64,000 bases of DNA from Pseudanabaena sp. PCC 6802 (lineage in GTDB: Bacteria > Cyanobacteriota > Cyanobacteriia > Pseudanabaenales > Pseudanabaenaceae): assembly GCF_000332175.1 (NCBI RefSeq), contig NZ_KB235914.1, positions 1,799,368-1,863,367 on the forward strand, written 5' to 3'. Below are positions 15,775-24,525 of the stretch, piece by piece. Every line of letters begins with the position of its first letter. Position 1 is the stretch's first letter. Position numbers and translations under genes: made by a program. The notes beneath the pieces were generated by a model. The model ran no database searches. It was not told where the DNA came from and saw nothing but the letters and a program-made list of their open reading frames with translations.

Positions 15775-17934
15775 TTATGGGAGCGGGAGACCAGCGGAGC
15801 GAATAGCAAGTTTGACAACCCCTTTTACAACATCGCTTATTGTTGCGCTTATTGCTGCATCTCCTAGAGACTGACCCCACTTGAGCAACTTATCACGGAT
15901 AGAGGGATTACTCTCAACTTGCAGTGCTAAGTCTTGAGCAATCTGAGTTGAAGCAACATCAATTGGAACACCGCTATTGTGCAACTGGTTAAGTAAATCC
16001 TGAATTTGAGCCGCCGCTTGAGTCAAATTCTGACTCATACTAATAAAATCACCTTGAACATAGGTTCCAGTGTTAGATTCAATGTAATTGCCACCGCCTG
16101 TATTGATGATTCGATTTTGTTGTCCTGTCATGTGATTCATAGCCTCAAATGATTTGTAACAACGCATGAAGTCGCTGTGAATTTTTATTGTATCTGCTTC
16201 TGGAGGAACGCTAACCCTAATTACAACAACTCCGTCTCCTTTATTTTCAATACTCTGGATGGCTAGTCTGACTCCTTCATTCTTGACTTGTATATTATTA
16301 AATGAGTATTCAAAAGCATTCCATTTAATAATATTCTCAAAAACAAGGTCAAAAGTTTCTAATGGTTTTTGAACTAACTTACCAAATTCTCCAGGTAAGA
16401 AATTGCTACTACTAGGACGACGTTCGTAGTAAGTACCAGAGTTGTAATCATATTTTAAATATATATATTCACAAACAACTTCTTCAAGATTTGTATTATT
16501 ATCAATATTCCAATTAGCGATACAAGCTCCTGTTAAATTAGCACCTTCAAAATTAGTACTAAGTGCTTGTGCTTCTGCTAAATTCGCACCACTAAGATTG
16601 ACATGTTTAAAGGTAGCTTCACTAAGAACAGAACGAAATATGCTAACTCCTTTAAGATCGAATCCTTCAAGGTTAGCACCTCTAAGATTCAGATTATCAA
16701 ACATATTCTCGCTGCAATCGCCTTTTGTCAGTAGGTTACGAACTTTCGAGTTACTGAGAATAGTTCCGTAAAGGAGAGATTTATGCAGATTCCGACTGTC
16801 TAAAAAGCGAGTTCTAGTTAAAATTGCATCCCTAAAATCTGTATTTGCAAGATCGGCTCCTGTAAAATTTGCTCCTGTAAGATCTGTACCTCTAAAACTT
16901 GTTCCAAAAACAGTAGATATCCTTAGAACAACATTAGTAATAAGAGTATATCTTGGATCGCCGACCAAGACTCTCCAGGAAATATAGAAGCATAGAAGTA
17001 TACAAATCAAAATGCTGGCTATTACTACCTCATATGAGCAAAAATGTGTCCGACCACCTGGAAGGCAATTTTGGCTAATATACATTACTGCTTTAGCAAA
17101 TCCAAATGCTAAAGAACCATTAGTTGCAACTGCCTTAGTATCAACAAATGCTAGTGATATAGGAGTAAAAGCACTAGCTGCAAAAATTAAAGATGACAAC
17201 AAATAGCTTGCAGTCATTGAAAATTTTTTATTAAATATAGTTGCTGAACATGCGATGGCAACTAAACCTAAAATAGCTCCAATATAGGCACTGCTAAAAG
17301 CGGATATGAATGAACTAGCAATAACAAAAGAATTAATCAATCCACTCTTAATAGAGTCGATATATGCACTAGTAAAAAAAGACAAAAAAGAACCTATTAT
17401 GCCTACTATAACGATGTTTAAATTGGGATTTAATCGAATTTTACTTTGAATAAAACTCTCGTTGGCTATGAGGTATATTATCCAAGCAATTATATATGGA
17501 ATACCTAAAGGATTACAAAGTCCAATACATGAGGATGAGCTTGGATCGATTGGACAAGCTATTAATGATTGACGCTGAATGTAATCTAATATCAGCCCAG
17601 TACTGCATCCAATGGCTGTTAAAGCTCGATTAATATTGATGTGAAACTTGAATGTTACTGCACATACCATTACAAGGAAAGTAATTGGTACTATTAACCC
17701 AGAACATCTTGTAACTAATGTTACTAATGTGAGAGTACTAGAAATACCAAAGACACTTCCTGATAGGGCAGATAAAAAACAGGTAAAAAGTAATATTAAT
17801 ATAACATTAGAGGCTTCGATTCCTGCTTGAGCCTTCTCAAAGTTAGCGTTATTTAGTACCAATCGAGAGAAATTTTTACCCTTAATGTTGTCCCCCAAGA
17901 AATTGACTTTTTTGTTGGTGCGTAAGTTCTGCAT
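15775..17934 (-). CDS. Multi-pass membrane protein with pentapeptide repeats and a cyanobacterial C-terminal domain
   Basis: The 719-residue protein has an N-terminal pentapeptide start (DNIKGKNFSRLVLNNANFEKA), then eight or more hydrophobic segments (about residues 40-340). A pentapeptide-repeat stretch follows (GTDLTGANFTGADLANTDF; LNLRGANLEGFDLKGVSIF; VNLSGANLAEAQALSTNF), which would fold as a right-handed beta helix. The last 150 residues contain an Asn/Gly-rich hinge (NRIINTGGGNYIESNTGTYVQGD) and a helical end, a pattern I associate with C-termini of other cyanobacterial multidomain proteins. Codon usage and base content are clearly AT-richer than the neighbours, suggesting transfer. Function unknown; membrane stress or effector-like roles are possible. 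Confidence 0.75.
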   Translation of the reverse strand: MQNLRTNKKVNFLGDNIKGKNFSRLVLNNANFEKAQAGIEASNVILILLFTCFLSALSGSVFGISSTLTLVTLVTRCSGLIVPITFLVMVCAVTFKFHININRALTAIGCSTGLILDYIQRQSLIACPIDPSSSSCIGLCNPLGIPYIIAWIIYLIANESFIQSKIRLNPNLNIVIVGIIGSFLSFFTSAYIDSIKSGLINSFVIASSFISAFSSAYIGAILGLVAIACSATIFNKKFSMTASYLLSSLIFAASAFTPISLAFVDTKAVATNGSLAFGFAKAVMYISQNCLPGGRTHFCSYEVVIASILICILLCFYISWRVLVGDPRYTLITNVVLRISTVFGTSFRGTDLTGANFTGADLANTDFRDAILTRTRFLDSRNLHKSLLYGTILSNSKVRNLLTKGDCSENMFDNLNLRGANLEGFDLKGVSIFRSVLSEATFKHVNLSGANLAEAQALSTNFEGANLTGACIANWNIDNNTNLEEVVCEYIYLKYDYNSGTYYERRPSSSNFLPGEFGKLVQKPLETFDLVFENIIKWNAFEYSFNNIQVKNEGVRLAIQSIENKGDGVVVIRVSVPPEADTIKIHSDFMRCYKSFEAMNHMTGQQNRIINTGGGNYIESNTGTYVQGDFISMSQNLTQAAAQIQDLLNQLHNSGVPIDVASTQIAQDLALQVESNPSIRDKLLKWGQSLGDAAISATISDVVKGVVKLAIRSAGLPLP

Positions 17935-18071
17935 ACATTAGCAACTTAGAAAATCTGACTTGATTAAAATGATTAAAATATTTATAGCACTTGTAAAACT
18001 GTTCAGCTTGTAGCTGTTGGCTCGATCGCTGGCAGTTATGTCCGTAAATAAATTCTCAATAACTTAAAGCC

Positions 18072-18614
18072 ATGCGCGTTCCATCACTCACACTCATACC
18101 AACTTTTATCGCTGCTTCCGCATCTTTGTACCTATACCTGCCACAGCAAGTAAGAGCGCAAACCACAACTTCCTTCACTAACCAGTGCTTCAATGAAGCC
18201 GTAGCCAAGTATGGCTTAGCCAGGGCGCAACAAATCTGCCAGAATGCCACTCCTTCCACCTCGTCGTGCTTTAACGAAATGGCTCCTAGATACGGCGTTG
18301 CCCAGGCACAGCAAATCTGTCAGGGTGCTACCCCTTCTACATCGTCGTGTTTTAGCCAGATGGCACCCAGATATGGCGTTGCCCAGGCACAGCAAATCTG
18401 TCAGGGTGGTGCAACATCAGCGACTTCCCAATGCTTTAACGAGAATGCCGCTCGCTTTGGCATCCAGCGCGCTCAACAATTATGCTCGCCGACTCCCAAC
18501 GACCCACTGGCAATTCAAGAGTGCATTAAATCTTACCTATTCGATGCCCAGGGCAGGCGCACAAACATCTCCGAAAGTGCAGCGGCGATCGCTTGCCAAA
18601 GAAGCGTGCGCTAA
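18072..18614 (+). CDS. Secreted protein with four tandem cysteine-containing repeats
   Basis: The 180-residue protein begins with a signal peptide (MRVPSLTLIPTFIAASASLYLYL...VRA). Four copies of a 29-30 residue repeat follow, each reading C-F-(N/S)-x-x-A-x-(K/R)-(Y/F)-G-(V/L/I)-A-(R/Q)-A-Q-Q-(I/L)-C. Two cysteines per repeat suggest disulfide-braced helices in the periplasm or outside. The two middle copies are nearly identical at DNA level, so the array probably grew by duplication. No known family is assigned. Confidence 0.75.
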   Translation: MRVPSLTLIPTFIAASASLYLYLPQQVRAQTTTSFTNQCFNEAVAKYGLARAQQICQNATPSTSSCFNEMAPRYGVAQAQQICQGATPSTSSCFSQMAPRYGVAQAQQICQGGATSATSQCFNENAARFGIQRAQQLCSPTPNDPLAIQECIKSYLFDAQGRRTNISESAAAIACQRSVR

Positions 18615-18718
18615 AATCGGGGGAGCCAACCAAAATATTTAACCCGAGGTAACTTATCGAAACCATCTACGGCAACCTGCAAGGTCTGAAGTCCAGTCAA
18701 CTCAAGCAGCTACAACGC

Positions 18719-20308
18719 TTGTACAGGCAACGGCTGCCGTTGTCTAGTTTTACTACGCCTGAATTTGCCCAACGCCTGGCTGCTATCAGTACGGAAATTA
18801 AGCAGCCGATCTGTGCCTTTGTCAATCGGCGGGGGCAGATTATTCGAGTCGGTCTGGGTACTCCCAATCAGGCCAAAATCCCGCCGCTCGAACTTCCCCG
18901 CTACGGTGAAGAGCGCTTGAGCGGTCTGCGCTGCATTTCCACCAGCCTCAAGCCAGAACCCCCCAGCACTGCCGATCTGACCGCGATGGCAATGCAACGT
19001 TTGGATGCCTTAGTGGTGCTTACCTTAAATGCAGATGGGTATGTCAATCGCTCCTATCTGGCGCACCTCCTCCCGGAGTCGATGGCGGAACGCGATGCCG
19101 CATTCTGGACAGTGTCACCGCCTCAGAGCTTAGACGCGATCGCCAAACAAGATTTCCTCGATCTCGTGGCAGGTTTAGAAGATGAGTTTCGCCGCGAATT
19201 TGTAGCTCAGGTGGTTGAGGAAGATCGCGAAAGAGCGATCCTGGTGGGATTAGTCACCAATGACAGAACGCAGGGCGATCTCGATCCGTTGGTGGAACTG
19301 CGACAACTGGTAGAAAGTGCTGGTGGTGTGGTGTTGGATGCCATCTCGCAAAAACGCGATCGCCCCCATCCTCAAACTGTGCTGGGCGAAGGCAAAATCC
19401 AGGAAATCGCCCTGATCGCCCAAAACCAGAGGGCAAATCTGGTGGTATTCGACCGCGAACTTTCCCCAGCACAAATCCGTAATTTAGAGCGACTAATCGG
19501 CCTACGGGTCAGCGATCGCACCGAAGTCATCCTCGATATTTTTGCCCAACGCGCCCAGTCTGCCGCTGGAAAACTCCAGGTCGAGCTAGCGCAGTTGGAA
19601 TATCGTTTACCGCGCTTGGCAGGCAGAGGGGCAACCCTATCGCGCCTGGGTGGTGGGATCGGTACGCGCGGCCCTGGGGAAACCAAATTAGAAACCGATC
19701 GCCGTGCGATCGAAAAACGGATCGCCCACCTGCAACAACAGGTAAATCAATTGCAGGCACATCGCTCGCGCTTGCGCCAACAACGCATAGATCGAGAAAT
19801 TCCCAACGTGGCGATCGTGGGCTATACAAATGCGGGTAAATCGACATTGCTGAATGCCCTGACCAAAGCTGATGTATTTGTCGCCGATCGCCTGTTTGCC
19901 ACGCTCGACCCTACAACCCGCCGCCTGCATCTGGGCAATAACGAAACAATTCTCTTGACCGATACAGTGGGATTTATCCACGAACTCCCACCCCCGCTCG
20001 TAGACGCATTCCGCGCCACGCTCGAAGAGGTAACGGAAGCCGACGCTCTGATTCATCTCGTCGATGCCTCCAATCCAGCTTGGGAGGCACAAGTGGGATC
20101 GGTGAAGCAAATCCTGGCGGATATGCCGATTGTGGTAGGCCCAACTTTACTGGTGTTTAACAAAGTAGATCGCGTTGTAGATTTGGATGCTTTCAAAGCT
20201 AAGGTGCAAGCAAACTATCCTGATGCGATCGTGCTCTCCGCTGTCAAACGTCAGGGTCTGGACATCCTTTGTCAAGCATTGTCAAAAATGCTGAAGGAAA
20301 ACTTGTAA
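18719..20308 (+). CDS. hflX: GTPase HflX
   Basis: HflX is a ribosome-associated GTPase that rescues or splits stalled ribosomes. The N-terminal domain, the HflX motif region (AQLEYRLPRLAGRGATLSRLGGG-like; cut), and a G domain with GYTNAGKST (about residue 367), DTVGFI and NKVD are all present. The length of 529 residues fits the cyanobacterial long form. The earliest standard start is TTG at 18719. The family N-terminus (ETIYGNLQGLK) is however encoded in frame upstream from 18656, preceded by a GAGG ribosome binding site, but opens with ATC/CTT and not ATG. The true start is therefore doubtful. Confidence 0.9.
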   Translation: MYRQRLPLSSFTTPEFAQRLAAISTEIKQPICAFVNRRGQIIRVGLGTPNQAKIPPLELPRYGEERLSGLRCISTSLKPEPPSTADLTAMAMQRLDALVVLTLNADGYVNRSYLAHLLPESMAERDAAFWTVSPPQSLDAIAKQDFLDLVAGLEDEFRREFVAQVVEEDRERAILVGLVTNDRTQGDLDPLVELRQLVESAGGVVLDAISQKRDRPHPQTVLGEGKIQEIALIAQNQRANLVVFDRELSPAQIRNLERLIGLRVSDRTEVILDIFAQRAQSAAGKLQVELAQLEYRLPRLAGRGATLSRLGGGIGTRGPGETKLETDRRAIEKRIAHLQQQVNQLQAHRSRLRQQRIDREIPNVAIVGYTNAGKSTLLNALTKADVFVADRLFATLDPTTRRLHLGNNETILLTDTVGFIHELPPPLVDAFRATLEEVTEADALIHLVDASNPAWEAQVGSVKQILADMPIVVGPTLLVFNKVDRVVDLDAFKAKVQANYPDAIVLSAVKRQGLDILCQALSKMLKENL

Positions 20309-20441
20309 GAATTTGGGGAAATAGTTGGTCTGCGAAGAGCTAGATGCTGGTGGGCAAGACGCGCAATCTGACGACAGGAAGTTCAGGTGTGGCGATCGCT
20401 CTCAGTTAGAGATTGGCTGACTTAGTCTTCTTCCCAGGCTG

Positions 20442-20477
20442 AACTTGAGACATGGTCTCAAGTTGCGCTTGTATAAT
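20442..20477 (+). promoter_or_regulatory. Palindromic operator overlapping the promoter of the metal-exporter-like gene
   Basis: AACTTGAGAC (20442-20451) and GTCTCAAGTT (20455-20464) form a perfect 10-bp inverted repeat around ATG. Seven bases after it is a consensus -10, TATAAT (20472-20477). The palindrome covers the -35 position; TTGAGA to TATAAT spacing is 21 bp, longer than usual, as in MerR-type promoters. The regulator is not in the window. Confidence 0.55.
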
Positions 20478-20534
20478 TTAGCCACTGTGCAATCGCTCAA
20501 TTAAAATCGATCGCATAAAATCGATCGCAAACAG

Positions 20535-21896
20535 ATGAAACATCGTCCTCGGTGGCTTCAAGGGCTGGAAAATCCGATCTTTGTCCGACTGTATCTGGCT
20601 CAAACCATTAACCTCGTAGGAGACTCGCTGACTTGGGTTGGGTTAGCTCTATTGGCGTTTGAGCTAGCGGGAGAGCAAGCGGGAACAGTTTTAGCAGGGG
20701 CGCTGACGCTGCGCGTAATGGCATTTGTCGTGTTATCTCCGATTGCGGGGGCGATCGCCGATAGAGTCGATCGCAAACGCCTGATGATTGCGACTCATTT
20801 AGCGCGGATGGGAATCGTCTGTCTGCTCCCCTTCGTCACTCAAGTCTGGCAAATCTACGCGATCGTGCTGTCGCTGAACGTGTTTTCGGCATTCTTCACT
20901 CCGACTTATACAGCAACCATTCCACTCGTGACAAAGGAAAAGGAGCGTTCGCAAGCGATCGCGCTATCCAGCGCAACTTACCAGCTACTCGGCATTCTAG
21001 GTCCCGGTTTGGCTGGCAGTATCGCGGCATTTATAGGCACGAGACAAATCTTTTTCTTGGATGGCATCACCTTTTTGGTTGCCTCGATCTCGATCTTCAG
21101 GTTACCTGGAGAATTAATGGTAGATCGAGATCGAAAAACAACCCAAACCGTTAGCAGAACATTACAAGACATCCGCACCGGAACCAGTTGTCTTTTTCTC
21201 GACCCGCCAATTCGGTATGCCCTGGCACTGCAACTGATTGCGGCGATCGCCGGTGCAGAAATTCTGGTTAATACTGTCGGCTACGTTCGAGGTACGCTCA
21301 GTTTGGACAAGCTTGAATATGGTTGGGTGATGGCGGCATTCGGCATGGGGGCAACTGTAGCATCCGTTGGGTTGGGTAATATCCAGAAAATTAGCCCTGT
21401 TTTGTTGACGAGCATTGGAGCGTTTTTAATTACGGTGGCTTTGTTACCTGCCAATCTAGTCAACCTTAGTGGATTATTGCTGCTGTGGGCGATCGCGGGA
21501 GTCGGACAAACGTTGGTGAACGTCCCAACTCAAACGGCGATCGCCGATCGAGTTGCCGTTGAAGTGCAGGGGCGAGTGTACGGCGCTCATTTTGCCTGGA
21601 GCCACTTATGGTGGGGATTCTCTTATCCATTGGCTGGGTGTATGGTCAGCCATTTTCCCAACCAGAATTTTTTCTACAGTAGTCTGATAGGTCTTGCGTT
21701 GCTGGCGATCGTATATCTAGCCTTCAAGCCACGAAATTTGGACGACTTAGAGGATGGACTGTGGCACGAGCATCATCACAGGCATGACGAGCAACATATG
21801 CACATTCATTCGCCGAATACAATAATCCAAGATTCTCACAGTCACTTACATTTCCACTCCATTACACAAGCTACCAGAAGTAGTCAGGCTAGCTAG
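20535..21896 (+). CDS. MFS exporter with histidine-rich C-terminal tail (NrsD/NreB-like nickel or cobalt efflux)
   Basis: The 453-residue protein has the 12-segment layout of the major facilitator superfamily, with the loop 2-3 motif GAIADRVDRKRLM. The last 50 residues are a hydrophilic tail very rich in histidine (HEHHHRHDEQHMHIH and HSHLHFHS). This tail is typical of NrsD of Synechocystis and NreB of Cupriavidus-type bacteria, which export nickel. The metal is inferred from the tail only. The gene is single and preceded by a palindrome-overlapped promoter, consistent with metal-responsive control. Confidence 0.75.
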   Translation: MKHRPRWLQGLENPIFVRLYLAQTINLVGDSLTWVGLALLAFELAGEQAGTVLAGALTLRVMAFVVLSPIAGAIADRVDRKRLMIATHLARMGIVCLLPFVTQVWQIYAIVLSLNVFSAFFTPTYTATIPLVTKEKERSQAIALSSATYQLLGILGPGLAGSIAAFIGTRQIFFLDGITFLVASISIFRLPGELMVDRDRKTTQTVSRTLQDIRTGTSCLFLDPPIRYALALQLIAAIAGAEILVNTVGYVRGTLSLDKLEYGWVMAAFGMGATVASVGLGNIQKISPVLLTSIGAFLITVALLPANLVNLSGLLLLWAIAGVGQTLVNVPTQTAIADRVAVEVQGRVYGAHFAWSHLWWGFSYPLAGCMVSHFPNQNFFYSSLIGLALLAIVYLAFKPRNLDDLEDGLWHEHHHRHDEQHMHIHSPNTIIQDSHSHLHFHSITQATRSSQAS

Positions 21897-22219
21897 AGCT
21901 AAGCAAACTGCAAACTACTGCCACAAACTGCAACCAAAGTATCATCTAATACCAAAAAAGTTGTGGCTATAGATGGGGGTTAAGGGGGATGCGCCCCCTT
22001 ATGAGAACGTCCCACACCCCCTTTCGCCAATGTGTAGTTTTAATTGGGAGAATTGGTATAAATTTCTTAAAATGTTCTTCACATTTAGTTGGTAAATCTC
22101 ATCTTAAGATATAGGCAGTAATGGCAGCCGATCGCTAGCTCGGGTGATATTTACCACTGGCTAATTGATACTAATTGATAACCGACTAATTGATAACCGA
22201 CTGAAAGAGGGGAAGTGTT
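21897..22219. other. Intergenic region with GC-rich hairpin
   Basis: No ORF of note. TAAGGGGGATGCGCCCCCTTA (about 21979-21999) is a strong hairpin preceded by GGCTATAG, resembling a decayed family A repeat. The remainder holds the promoter of the 67-residue GspE-N-like gene, with short direct repeats CTAATTGATA and CGACTAATTGATAACCGACT (22161-22202). Confidence 0.5.
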
Positions 22220-22423
22220 ATGAAATTGGGGGAAATTTTGGTGCGTAAAGGGCTGATTTCGCCACTACAGCTTGAAAATGCTGTGGCAATGCAAAATAAG
22301 AATGGAAAACATCAGAAATTAGGCGAGTTGCTGATGTTTCAAGGTTTAATTTCCAAGAATCAGTTGAATGACTCTTTGCTAGAGCAGCAGTGGCGACAGC
22401 AAGGGTTGTGGGTAATTGACTAA
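22220..22423 (+). CDS. Stand-alone GspE/PilB N-terminal-like domain protein
   Basis: The 67-residue protein repeats the short helical motif of the type II secretion ATPase N-domain (MshEN): MKLGEILVRKGLISPLQLENAV, then KLGELLMFQGLISKNQLNDSL. Both halves follow LGE-L-x-x-x-G-L-I-(S/T)-x-x-Q-L. In PilB-type ATPases this domain binds c-di-GMP or partner proteins; here it stands alone without an ATPase domain. A good Shine-Dalgarno (GAGGGGAAG) precedes the ATG. Function as an adaptor or nucleotide sensor is inferred. Confidence 0.7.
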   Translation: MKLGEILVRKGLISPLQLENAVAMQNKNGKHQKLGELLMFQGLISKNQLNDSLLEQQWRQQGLWVID

Positions 22424-22485
22424 AAGTAACGTAAAGTTAATAACTGGTAGTTAATTACTAGCTTTATTAACCGTTAGCAGAAGTC

Positions 22486-23157
22486 ATGACCACAAACGAT
22501 AAGCAAATTGTTCGCGATTATTTTAACTCTGTTGGTTTTGACCGTTGGCAGCGCATCTATGGTGATGGTGAAGTCAATCGCGTGCAAAAGGATATCAGGG
22601 TTGGGCATCAACAAACAGTAGATAAACTACTGGGGTGGCTAAAAGATGATGGCAATCTTGCTAGCCTCACAATTTGCGATGCGGGGTGCGGTGTGGGTAG
22701 CCTCAGCCTGCCTCTGGCGGCGGCAGGTGCCAGAGTGTTTGCCAGCGACATTTCCGAGAAAATGACGAATGAAGCAAAAAGCCTTGCCACCGATCCTGAT
22801 AACCCCAAGTTTACAGTCGGCGATCTAGCCGCTCTTACGGGCGAATACGACACTGTTATTTGTCTGGACGTTCTGATCCATTACCCGCTAGAAGAAGCAG
22901 AGGCAATGATTGCCCATCTTGGTTCGCTAGCAAAATCGCGTTTGATCCTCAGCTTTGCGCCCTACACGCCCTTTTATGGCGGACTCAAAAAAATCGGTGA
23001 ATTTTTCCCTGGGCCGAGCAAAGCTACCCGCGCCTATTTGCACCCAGAAAAAGAAATTAAAGATATGATGGCAAGGGCGGGCTTTCGGGTAAAGCGCGAA
23101 ACCATGACCAGTACGCGCTTCTATTTCTCGCAGATGCTAGAAGGATTGCGTTGGTAA
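22486..23157 (+). CDS. chlM: Magnesium-protoporphyrin IX O-methyltransferase
   Basis: ChlM transfers a methyl group from S-adenosylmethionine to the 13-propionate of Mg-protoporphyrin IX in chlorophyll synthesis. The 223-residue length and the N-terminus (QIVRDYFNSVGFDRWQRIYGDGEVNRVQ) are characteristic of the family. The SAM-binding motif DAGCGVGSLSLPLA lies at about residues 65-78, followed by FASDIS and the post-motifs TVICLDVLIHYP. It lies 62 bp after the GspE-N-like gene and upstream of hemC on the same strand, so two tetrapyrrole genes are grouped. Confidence 0.95.
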   Translation: MTTNDKQIVRDYFNSVGFDRWQRIYGDGEVNRVQKDIRVGHQQTVDKLLGWLKDDGNLASLTICDAGCGVGSLSLPLAAAGARVFASDISEKMTNEAKSLATDPDNPKFTVGDLAALTGEYDTVICLDVLIHYPLEEAEAMIAHLGSLAKSRLILSFAPYTPFYGGLKKIGEFFPGPSKATRAYLHPEKEIKDMMARAGFRVKRETMTSTRFYFSQMLEGLRW

Positions 23158-23480
23158 ATTTATAGGTTGCTAGTTTTTTTAAAAGCTGACTGCTGCAAGC
23201 TAATTCAAAGCCTGTCGCAATACTTAACAATTATGCGATCGGCTAGCCCTTTAAGATTTAGACTGAATAAACACTCTCTATAAAGCCTGGCAATAAATTG
23301 CAGGCTAAGAGCTAAAACCTGTTGAGACAGGTTATTCGTAGCTGTCTATTTTAGTCTGCTCTAGCTGACTTTAGCTCTGAGTCAGGAAATCAATTTCTTG
23401 GCTGGCGATGCGTAATTCCTAAAACCTCGACGTTCTAACTTTCGTAAACTTTGTAATCAAAATTTTTCAGCTTTATTCAT
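23158..23480 (+). other. hemC leader region with nested inverted repeats
   Basis: No ORF. AACCTGTTGAGACAGGTT (23315-23332) is a hairpin with 7-bp arms. It is enclosed by AAGAGCTAAA (23307-23316) and its near complement TTTAGCTCT (23370-23378), allowing alternative foldings. This is compatible with a chlM terminator or a hemC leader structure; no known riboswitch was recognised. Confidence 0.4.
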
Positions 23481-24428
23481 ATGCTTACTACTCGCACTGT
23501 CCGCATCGGCTCCCGCAAAAGTCAACTCGCCCTGGTTCAAAGCCATTGGGTACAAGCGGAATTGCAGAAAGCGCATAGCGATCGCACATTTGAAGTAAAA
23601 ACCATGAGCACGCAGGGCGATAAAATCCTCGACGTGCCGCTAGCCAAAATTGGCGACAAGGGTTTATTTACCAAAGAGCTAGAAGTTGCCATGCTGGCAA
23701 ATGAAGTGGACTTTGCCGTACATAGTCTCAAGGATCTGCCCACCAATTTACCCGAAGGCTTAATGCTGGGTGCAGTGACAGAACGCGAGGATCCCGCCGA
23801 CGCTATGGTCGTGCATCCCAAGTATCAAGATCTGAAACTAGAAACCCTACCTGCGGGTGCAGTAGTTGGCACGTCGTCGTTACGCCGCCTCGCCCAGTTG
23901 CGCCATCACTACCCCCACCTCACGTTTAAAGATATTCGCGGCAATCTGAATACGCGCCTGCAAAAGCTGGATGAGGGCGAATACGATGCAATTATCCTCG
24001 CCGTAGCAGGTTTGCAGCGACTGGGGATGGGCGATCGCATCCATCAGATCATCGACCCAGATATATCCCTACACGCCGTCGGCCAGGGTGCCTTGGGGAT
24101 CGAATGCCGCGCCGATGACGCAGAAATTCTGGCATTGTTTGCACCGATTTCCCACTATCCCACCACGCAGCGTTGTTTGGCCGAACGCGCTTTCTTGCGA
24201 GAATTAGAGGGCGGATGTCAGGTGCCAATTGGCGTTAACACTGCGATTGAAGGCGATCGCCTGACGCTGAAAGGGATTGTGGCGACATTAGACGGTCAAA
24301 CCCTGGTGCGCGGCGAGGTACAGGGTAGCGTTACCCAATCCGAAGAAATCGGCACTGAATTAGCAAACCAGCTTAAAGGCAAAGGCGCTCAAGCCATCCT
24401 TGATGCGATCGTCGCCGAATTTCGCTGA
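23481..24428 (+). CDS. hemC: Hydroxymethylbilane synthase (porphobilinogen deaminase)
   Basis: HemC joins four porphobilinogens into the linear tetrapyrrole precursor of haem, chlorophyll and bilins. The 315-residue protein shows the family pattern: [14 protein letters not shown] near the N-terminus, the substrate-binding Asp region [17 protein letters not shown], Arg-rich [31 protein letters not shown], and the dipyrromethane cofactor cysteine in [10 protein letters not shown]. All catalytic residues are present. It is the last gene before a strand switch. Confidence 0.97.
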   Translation: MLTTRTVRIGSRKSQLALVQSHWVQAELQKAHSDRTFEVKTMSTQGDKILDVPLAKIGDKGLFTKELEVAMLANEVDFAVHSLKDLPTNLPEGLMLGAVTEREDPADAMVVHPKYQDLKLETLPAGAVVGTSSLRRLAQLRHHYPHLTFKDIRGNLNTRLQKLDEGEYDAIILAVAGLQRLGMGDRIHQIIDPDISLHAVGQGALGIECRADDAEILALFAPISHYPTTQRCLAERAFLRELEGGCQVPIGVNTAIEGDRLTLKGIVATLDGQTLVRGEVQGSVTQSEEIGTELANQLKGKGAQAILDAIVAEFR

Positions 24429-24465
24429 CTTAGGGAGGTGCGGTTAAATAATGTCCCCATCGTAG

Positions 24466-24494
24466 GATGTGTTAGGCAATAGCCGTAACGCATC
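24466..24494. terminator. Inverted repeat between convergent hemC and FAD/NAD(P)-binding gene
   Basis: GATGTGTTA (24466-24474) pairs with TAACGCATC (24486-24494), one G-T pair, loop GGCAATAGCCG which itself contains GGC/GCC. It lies midway between two converging stops. This sequence type is a widespread cyanobacterial repeat and may serve as a two-way terminator. Confidence 0.5.
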
Positions 24495-24525
24495 ATGGGA
24501 ATCTTATTTTCATGCAAGTCCCTTA

